From Caldifarciminota bacterium (lineage in GTDB: Bacteria > Hydrothermota > 32-111 > QNBC01): a stretch of DNA of 5,051 nucleotides. A program made the translations under genes and the position numbers. The notes beneath the pieces were generated by a model that had not been told where the DNA came from, searched no databases, and worked only from the letters and a program-made list of their open reading frames with translations. The stretch spans positions 1 to 5,051 of the forward strand of contig WFRF01000212.1 in assembly GCA_015486655.1 (NCBI GenBank). The letters run 5' to 3'. How positions within the stretch are numbered: the first letter of the stretch is position 1; every line of letters begins with the position of its first letter. Below are positions 1 to 5,051 of this stretch, in pieces.

Positions 1-3000
1 ATTTCCTTGCCGTTCCCATTTCGATTATTTTGTGCGTAACGGAGCAATTCACAATTCCCGTATCCTTCATAACATCGTATATATCGAGTTTTTTAAGGAT
101 TTTCAAAGAATCGTATTGACTATTGTTTAAACCGATATCCGTTAGCATAATTGAATCCGGACATACAATACCGCTATCCACCGGGATATTTCTTAGGAGG
201 ATTCCGACTCTTCCGTCGGGGAAAGTTTTTGTTTTTTCGATTTTCAAACCCAATTCCGCTGTCTCGTCATCCTTTAAGACTATAAAATAACGATGCTCTC
301 CATCCTTTGGAAATTCCTCCGGTCTTGCCGTAATCGTCCAGACGGTATCACCGCCATCATAACTCGGAAACATAAACAATGCGTTTACCCTGCGAATCAA
401 TCCGTCATCGCCGATGGAGAAAAGCGATATATCATCGGTATCAATGTTATATTTGTTTTTCTCTCTGTTTGTAAAATTGTATTCAAGCCGCGGGCAATCG
501 GAGGGAGTGCTAAAATTTTTTCCCTCCGGATACATCTTCACTACAGGTCCCATATTGCCGCCTATATAAGGAGATGACTCTCCCGTATTGTCGGAATCAA
601 AACCTACGGCTGTAATTTTTGCAATGGTATCTGTGGAAAATGCCCCTCCGGGGAAATAGAGTTTCACCCTGTCATAAGGACTTGAGATTACACCTCCGCC
701 ATAACCCCTCCCATTCGAGCCGTGACGGGTCTCCATAGTAATATTTCCGACTCGTCCTCCTTTGTATTTAACACCATAATGGTTGTTTCCATTAACAACA
801 TCCCCGATTTTGAAATCCCTGTATTTAATGCTATCGGGAACCGTATTACCTGCTTCTTCAAAAACTCTGTCTACCCCGTGCGCCATATTGTTATATTGAA
901 ATACAAGCAAACGCACATTCCCGAAAACCTCCGCAACATTCCAATATCCGAGAATCGAATCGTTTTCTCTCATTGGTTGATGTAAAACGCTGTCTACCCG
1001 GTGTATCACACTGTCCTGTATATAGTATAATTTATACGCCGTTTCTATGGGACTATTCGTCTTAAGAACAACATAATCTTTCGGTGTTTTGCCGGTCCAG
1101 AACAATTCCGGTCTGAAATATGAATCCCCTCCGTGCCCCACAATCATATCCGTATGCATGTCTCCAAGCGCTTCTCCGGATATAACCGTATCGATAAATA
1201 TATCATCATCCGTTTCACCGTTAGGGTATGTTATCCGAGGAGTCCATTTCATGAATTTTATATACGGATTCGAAATAGAATCGGGAAAGAATGTCCTGAA
1301 ATAAGAGGTATCTGAGGAAAACTTCACATTTATATTTTTCCCCGAAGTTTTCATAATAAAATTGATGCCCAGAAGAGGAATTATCGTATCCGCGGCATCG
1401 CCGGAAATTGCGGTGGAATCTCTCATCAAAACGGTATTATCTCCGGAAATATCCGCCGTGACATAATATTCGAAATCCTCTGAACTTCCGTACGGAATAA
1501 CCTGCATAACCGAATCAAATTGACTCATATTTTTCAGATTTATATCCACATCCTTGGAATAGAGCCAATCATTATTGGAATTTTCATATATATAGAAGGG
1601 ATTTGCTTTATAATTAATGGCTTCCCCGATATGTATGTTCGAACCGGTGTTTACATTACAAAAATAGTAATCATATATTGTATCTATATTACTCGTGTCA
1701 CCTCCTCCCGTATGCCTATTGTTTTGGGGATTTTCCATCATTATTAATTCATAATTATTATTAGGTTGAATATTTACCAAAGTATCTATCAACCAGTTTG
1801 ATGTATCCCCGCCTATACGAGAATCATAGATATTTTCAGGTGAATGCCAAATATTCGAGGTATCATTTATAATATTGAGCATATAAGCCGGGCTTTTCTT
1901 TTTTACACTAAAATGCAAATGTAATTTCAAATCGCTATTACAATTCTTTTTATAATAATTTTTATAGTATACCGAATCCCCGTATGTTCCGAATGTTCCG
2001 CTTTTGTCGTATTTAACCCCTCCGGCTTTAATCACAGAATCTCGTAAATAACAATCGAATTGTTTATACGGAATAAATTTGGATAATATAAGTTTGTTTG
2101 TATTAATTTGAACTGCTATATTATTTTTATATTTATCAAAAAGTATCGTATCTACATTTTCTAATTCGATAGAATCAGCAATATCAATAGTATCGACATT
2201 GTTTATCATCATTTTTATAAAACATGACTCACTCTTGAACCATAGATCTTTTCTTAATGTATCGGGATATACAATAATATTTACAAAATTAGTATTATCA
2301 TTATATGGAATCATAACAAATCCATTATTTATCTTCTTGCTTTTTAAATTTTTATATAATACACTATTCCCATCAGCAACGGAAACAATATTTAATGTAT
2401 CAGGCCTCTTCCCCAGTCGAAAAGTATCACAATCTCCCATTTCCAACGTGCCTGTATATGATACATCATAAGATGAAACATAACTTGTATCTTTCATATT
2501 GAATTCCATCTGAATCTTTGAATAATAATCGGGTACATTGTTCTGGTTAAAATACCGCTTTGAATAGGCCAAAGTTCTCCCATCAAGCTGAGTGTTATTC
2601 CTAAAAACTTTAAAATAGATATGTCTTACAAAATAAGAATTTTGATTACTTCCGGTGGATTCAACATCATTGTATAATTTTATCGTCAATGTGTCATAAT
2701 TTATATTAAAATTGGAGACATTAATATAGTACAATTCAACAGGTTTTACCATTGTAGTATCTATCGTTGTATCATTTAGATACGAGTTATAATAAAAATT
2801 TTTGATTATTAAGTTGCATAAACTATCCTTTCCGAGCGGAGCAGGGACAAAATGCAAAAGTTTCGTTTCCACTGCTCCTCCTGAAGAAAATAAAAACTTT
2901 TTGGTTTTTATAAGTGAATCGCTCTCATTATATATTAGATGCGCTTTTAATATAATTTCTCTTCTCTTTTTGATCCCGGTCTTCAATTCTCCCCTCGCAA

Positions 3001-5051
3001 GAACCGGTCGATGGTTCTCGGCTTCGTATTTTGCAGAAAAATCATAGGTTCCTTTTCCGTTAAAAACGGAGTCGTTGTCAACCATTCCCGTAAAATAATT
3101 TTCCGGTATATATATCTCGTTAAGTTGTGCTGCGGGAATATTTGCCACAAAAACATAACCAACCGTTTTCGTAACGGTTTTTGTCCTCCCGAGATTAGTC
3201 GCCTTTATTTTGAAATAAAGCGTGTCCCCCCCGGAGAGATTATCATCACCGTAGTAGCTGATATTTTTCCTAAAATTCCCGGATAATTGGTACTCATCCA
3301 ATATGGTGGCTATTTTATTCCCGTCTTTATATACACTGACCGTAACATAACCGTCTTCATTGAGCTTTAGGCTGAGTCCTGCGGGAATTCCCGCCCACGG
3401 ATTAACTTCCGTTTGCGTTATAAAAGCCTCTGTGATTTTTAGATTATCTTTAACCTTTATCTGCCCGACTGTGTCGGCATATCCGCATCCGTCAATCCCC
3501 GTTGCCGTAAGTTTTATTTTATAAATGCCCCCGGGGACATTTGCTCCTCCGTGTTTCTTCAAATCCCATATTTCCCTGTTATTTTTATTGAGATTCATCT
3601 CCCCGCCACGGAAAGGCACTTTATCCTTCCCGAAATAGAATACCATCGAATCGTTGTCTCCCCTTTTTATAAAATATCTGTTACGGTTCGAGCCGAATTT
3701 GATTATAATGCCTGAGGAATCTTTTATTATTCCTCCCAAATGCATTTCAGGACCATTTGCAGTGACAACAAAGAAATTAAATGAATCCGTCGTATCAACC
3801 TTGCCTATATGATTCTTCTCGTAAATAGAAATCGTATCACCGGGAATTACCGATGTAACGGAAAGATCCGAAGAAACAATGCCGCCCGAATTGTTGAATG
3901 CTTTTATATAAAATGTATCGTCTTTCGAATATATGTAATAACCCGTCTCATCACTGCCAACCGGTTCTCCTTCATAGGGAACGACATTTCTTATGACTTT
4001 ATGGTATACATTGCCGTCATTCTCGTTTATGTCCATGGAAACATCGGAAATTTTATTTTTTATTCCGTACGAAATAGCTAATTTATCCCCCTTTCCCGCA
4101 TCGTATTCCGTTTCTCCCCTGCTTGTCTGATGATGCATTCCGGAAGAATCGTTTTCTATTTTCTCAAGAGCAAATTTTCCAAATACCGGTGAAACAATAG
4201 AAGAATCGGCGTTCAAATATACCGTATCAATGTATACGAGACTGTCTCCTCCCTCTTCGAATGTTTTCAACTCAATGACATATTTGCCGCTTGCAAGCCC
4301 TTCCGTATTCCAGTAGCCGAGCGTTATCGTATCATTCGCAGGCAACCCGGACATATATACGGAATCACCCTGCCTGTAATCGGGAACAATCATACCGTTA
4401 TGTAACGAAATGCTGTCGTGTATCCCCCTGTAACCAAGCGTATAACATTTAAAATCGTTGAAATTATACATGTCCGGATCTCCGGCATATCCTTTGATTG
4501 CGATATATCCCGAAGGTATCGAATCATTCTGGGCGGGAGATGTGATCTTAGCCCCCACCGTACCGTAAATAAATACACTTCTTTGCGACGATTTATTCCC
4601 GTATCCATCGGTTGCAACAACCTCTACGGTATATATTCCCAGTGAATCTACCGCTTTATTCATTATCGGTCTGTATAAAATAGTATCTCCAAGTCCCGGA
4701 GTATATTGCGCATTTTTTGTGTATATCGTATCATCCCCTTTGTAGACAACCACCTTTACATTTACTTTTCCCCTGTTTACTTCCACATCTTTTTCTTCCG
4801 ATAAAACAAATCTTATATCCGCCGATGTATCCGCTTTCGGAATTATATACGGGGTAATGTTGAGATGTTTTATAACGGGAGCCGTTCTGTCGACCCTCAG
4901 ATAACAATTATCGATTCCTCTTTGTTGATGATTATTGGGAGAGTTGCAACCCGATAAAAATACTTCGGGGCTGTATATGGTATCATTACCGGCATCATCC
5001 GTTCCCCTCAATAAAACATTGTAAACTCCGTCCGGCAGATATGAACCTTGC
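1..5051 (-). CDS. Giant multi-domain Ig/FlgD-like surface or secreted protein, partial at both ends
   Basis: One minus-strand frame runs without a stop across the window (1683 complete codons, bases 5050 to 2). I translated it in full and checked the register at several internal points (4036, 2404, 1204), finding no frameshift. The protein is rich in Asp, Asn, Tyr, Ile, Thr, Ser and Gly and poor in Cys, with alternating hydrophobic beta-strand patterns and no transmembrane-like segment or long helix. Recognisable modules are FlgD-like and Ig-like sandwiches and a ZU5-like domain; none is enzymatic. This suits an exported adhesin, scaffold or envelope protein, but the function is inferred from architecture only. 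The start and stop lie outside, so the signal peptide and any C-terminal sorting signal cannot be judged. The piece alone would be roughly 185-190 kDa. Coding confidence is high; the functional class is moderate. Confidence 0.95.
2..340 (-). other. Unassigned segment after the ZU5-like module (residues 1571-1683, continues past the window)
   Basis: Residues 1571-1683 keep the beta-rich style with WTITARPEEF, HRYFIVLKDD and LGLKIEKTKTFPDGRVGILL. The segment contains two further cysteines at 1630 (IVCPDS) and 1669 (IVNCSV). It may be the companion strand region of the ZU5-like module or the start of another Ig-like module. I recognise no family. The reading frame is still open at base 2, so the protein continues beyond the window edge. 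Confidence 0.45.
341..769 (-). other. ZU5-like beta-sandwich module with preceding Gly-rich stretch (residues 1428-1570)
   Basis: Two signatures of the ZU5 fold are visible. RVKLYFPGGAFSTDTIAKITAV (1461-1482) parallels the 'gVxLxIPpGAxxxxTxxxIxxV' core, including the conserved Pro-x-Gly-Ala turn. GPVVKMYPEGKNFSTPSDCPRLEYNF (1501-1526) parallels 'GpVVxxxPxGxxFxkPxxLxxPy'. A loop with Asp, Ser and Gly separates them, as in family members. The segment before it (1431-1453) is Gly-rich and includes a GYGGG run. ZU5 domains are best known from ankyrins and netrin receptors but related domains occur in large bacterial exported proteins, usually as structural modules. The match is by eye; another sandwich fold remains possible. 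Confidence 0.5.
851..1246 (-). other. Divergent second ITSP/LGYWN-type Ig-like module (residues 1269-1400)
   Basis: This block begins with WTPRITYPNGETDDDIFIDTVISGEALGD (1269-1297), matching the 'IxxPxxGxxxxxxxxIxGxAxxD' opening of the module at 165-282. It ends with ENDSILGYWNVAEVFGNVRLLVFQYNN (1362-1388), where NDSILGYWN mirrors NDTITLGYWN of the earlier module. The usual 'GLxxGxY' turn is replaced by AEVFGNV, so the copy is diverged. Between these ends lies a strand YKLYYIQDSVIHRVDSVLHQ (1339-1358). The assignment depends on the two end motifs. Confidence 0.5.
1247..3148 (-). other. Unassigned beta-rich core of the giant protein (residues 635-1268)
   Basis: About 630 residues where I recognise no domain family. 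The sequence is rich in Asn, Tyr, Lys, Ile and Asp, with short alternating strands broken by Asp-Thr, Asp-Ser and Asn-Asn turns. Examples are VELYYINVSNFNINYDTLTI (771-790) and the Tyr/Lys/Asn cluster YYKNYYKKNC (1028-1037). Two GGDTSN hexapeptides occur at 1080-1085 and 1116-1121. Most of the DNA for this part is distinctly AT-richer than the flanks. Its size would suit four to six sandwich domains, but boundaries cannot be drawn by eye. There is no stop or frameshift, so it is a continuous part of the same protein. Confidence 0.6.
3149..3442 (-). other. FlgD-like Ig module (residues 537-634)
   Basis: This is the clearest FlgD-like module in the window. It has TEVNPWAGIPAGLSLKLNEDGYVTVSVYKDGNKIATILDEYQLSG (547-591), which parallels the family pattern 'xxNPFxxxxGxxIxYxLxEdgxVxlxIYdxxGxxVxTLxxxxxxaG'. 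It then has a DDNLSGGDTLYFKIKATN closing hairpin (602-619) where FlgD-like domains have 'd..G..v..GxYxyxIxA'. A repetitive TKTVTKTV strand (623-630) leaves the module. After it, recognisable FlgD-like structure stops and the unassigned core begins. Confidence 0.65.
3446..3799 (-). other. FlgD-like module (residues 418-535)
   Basis: The block ends with IWDLKKHGGANVPGGIYKIKLTATGIDGCG (494-523). This closely follows the FlgD Ig-like closing motif 'WdGkd..G..VpxGxYxxxLxAxxxDG', with a Trp at 495, a Val-Pro-Gly-Gly turn and a Tyr on the last strand. The N-terminal half is irregular: strands around residues 424-430 and 468-473 are plausible, but the usual 'xLxxxxxVxLxIYD' strand is not obvious. An RGD at 463-465 is probably chance. 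It is directly followed by another FlgD-like module. Confidence 0.55.
3845..4198 (-). other. Probable Ig-like beta-sandwich module (residues 285-402)
   Basis: After a short DSS linker the sequence SPVFGKFALEKI begins a new beta-rich block. It contains DKLAISYGIKNKISDVSMDI (322-341), which resembles the 'LxIxYxIxxxxxVxMxI' pair of strands of FlgD-like modules. It finishes with DDTFYIKAFNNSGGIVSSDLSV (377-398), an 'xYxIKAxNxxG' closing hairpin. The module is more divergent than its neighbours, so its family is less certain; spacing of about 115 residues fits an Ig-like domain. Confidence 0.45.
4205..4558 (-). other. Ig-like module of the ITSP...LGYWNTEGLASGKY type (residues 165-282)
   Basis: The module starts with AKITSPAQNDSIPSGYIAIKGYAGD (168-191 region), with the typical 'I-x-S-P-x-x-x-x-x-(V/I)-x-G-x-(V/I)-x-I-x-G-x-A' opening. 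A strand FKCYTLGYRG follows (200-209), corresponding to the 'F-x-x-Y-x-L-x-Y-G' strand of this repeat class. It ends with TLGYWNTEGLASGKYVIEL (243-261), matching 'LxxWNTxGLxxGxYxLxL'. Such modules are common in secreted bacterial proteins, often as repeats beside proteases or adhesins. A divergent relative lies at residues 1269-1400. Confidence 0.65.
4565..4891 (-). other. FlgD-like Ig module (residues 54-162)
   Basis: The module opens with VDRTAPVI, a very common junction before Ig-like repeats in large bacterial exported proteins. It continues with a strand of the ADIRFVLSEEKDVEV type (around residues 77-91), an edge strand VNVKVVVYKGDD, and closes with GIYTVEVVATDGYGN (138-152). This order of a polar turn, 'xFxLSexxxVxV', a hairpin and 'GxYxVxVxAxDxxGN' is the FlgD Ig-like pattern. 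In known proteins such modules act as spacers or precede sorting domains; no binding partner can be inferred here. Assignment is by pattern, not by a profile search. Confidence 0.6.
4955..5050 (-). other. C-terminal end of an Ig/FlgD-like module (residues 1-32)
   Basis: The first residues read YLPDGVYNVLLRGTDDAGND. This is the usual last-strand pattern of bacterial Ig-like and FlgD-like modules: (L/V)xDGxYxVxLxxxDxxGN, in which a turn with Pro-Asp-Gly precedes the final beta hairpin. The rest of the module is upstream of the window, so at least one more repeat exists there. It is followed by a linker holding Cys35 and Cys49 before the next module begins. Confidence 0.6.

Noticed and set aside
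392..440. Asp-rich DTDDISLFSIGDDG (residues 1537-1550) as a dockerin or EF-hand calcium loop
   Set aside because: The spacing of Asp residues does not fit the 12-residue EF-hand loop, and the segment fits the second half of the ZU5-like module.
293..577. Plus-strand open frame of 94 codons, and similar short plus-strand frames throughout the window
   Set aside because: All lie opposite the continuous minus-strand gene, have no domain-like sequence or operon arrangement, and are explained by antisense shadowing of its codons.
1118..1141. VGHGGDSY (residues 1304-1311) as a possible hydrolase nucleophile motif
   Set aside because: It does not match G-x-S-x-G, no other catalytic residues or alpha/beta hydrolase pattern are nearby, and it sits in a beta-sandwich module.
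1685..1813. Two GGDTSN hexapeptides (residues 1080-1085 and 1116-1121) as a tandem repeat unit
   Set aside because: The similarity does not extend beyond the hexapeptide, so it is a recurring turn rather than a repeat unit.
3161..3182. Terminator-like hairpin on the plus strand: AACCGTT, 5-base loop, AACGGTT, then a T run
   Set aside because: It falls in codons for the repetitive TKTVTKTV strand, no plus-strand gene precedes it, and the minus-strand gene continues through it.
3656..3664. RGD tripeptide (residues 463-465), a possible integrin-binding motif
   Set aside because: A single tripeptide in a protein this long is expected by chance, and nothing suggests contact with animal hosts.
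4390..4620. Minus-strand open frame of 76 codons in another register
   Set aside because: It overlaps the long minus-strand frame out of register within a recognisable Ig-like module, so it is a shadow.
1..5051. tRNA, rRNA, CRISPR arrays, insertion sequences, riboswitches or promoters
   Set aside because: None is supported; the window is coding throughout, and I saw no direct-repeat array, terminal inverted repeats or transposase-like sequence.

Overview
The whole 5051-base window lies inside one very long gene on the minus strand. Read from position 5050 down to position 2, the frame gives 1683 consecutive codons with no stop. The gene is open at both edges, so its start, stop, promoter and terminator are all outside. 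There is no intergenic DNA and no RNA gene, mobile element or CRISPR array. Plus-strand reading frames here are short antisense shadows. Residue numbers below count from the first complete codon (residue 1 = bases 5050-5048), so residue n occupies bases 5051-3n to 5053-3n.

The product looks like a giant secreted or cell-surface protein built of beta-sandwich modules. In protein order there are: the tail of an Ig/FlgD-like module (1-32); a linker with two cysteines (33-53); a FlgD-like Ig module introduced by VDRTAPVI (54-162); an Ig-like module with an ITSP start and an LGYWN..GLASGKY end (165-282); another likely Ig-like module (285-402); two successive FlgD-like modules (418-535 and 537-634); about 630 residues of unrecognised, Asn/Tyr/Lys-rich, probably beta-rich sequence encoded by AT-rich DNA (635-1268); a divergent second module of the ITSP/LGYWN kind (1269-1400); a Gly-rich stretch and a ZU5-like module (about 1428-1570); and a last stretch of unknown fold (1571-1683). 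No catalytic domain is recognisable. The export signal and any C-terminal sorting or anchoring domain would be outside the window.

The organism cannot be fixed from this sequence. Moderate-to-low GC, frequent ATA isoleucine codons, and a giant protein with repeated FlgD-like and Ig-like modules rich in Asp-Thr/Asp-Ser would suit an uncultured bacterium of the Fibrobacteres-Chlorobi-Bacteroidetes group or a nearby candidate phylum. That is inference with low confidence. The most notable points are the size and mosaic build of the protein, a sharp compositional change in its middle, the paired LGYWN modules about 1100 residues apart, and the ZU5-like module.
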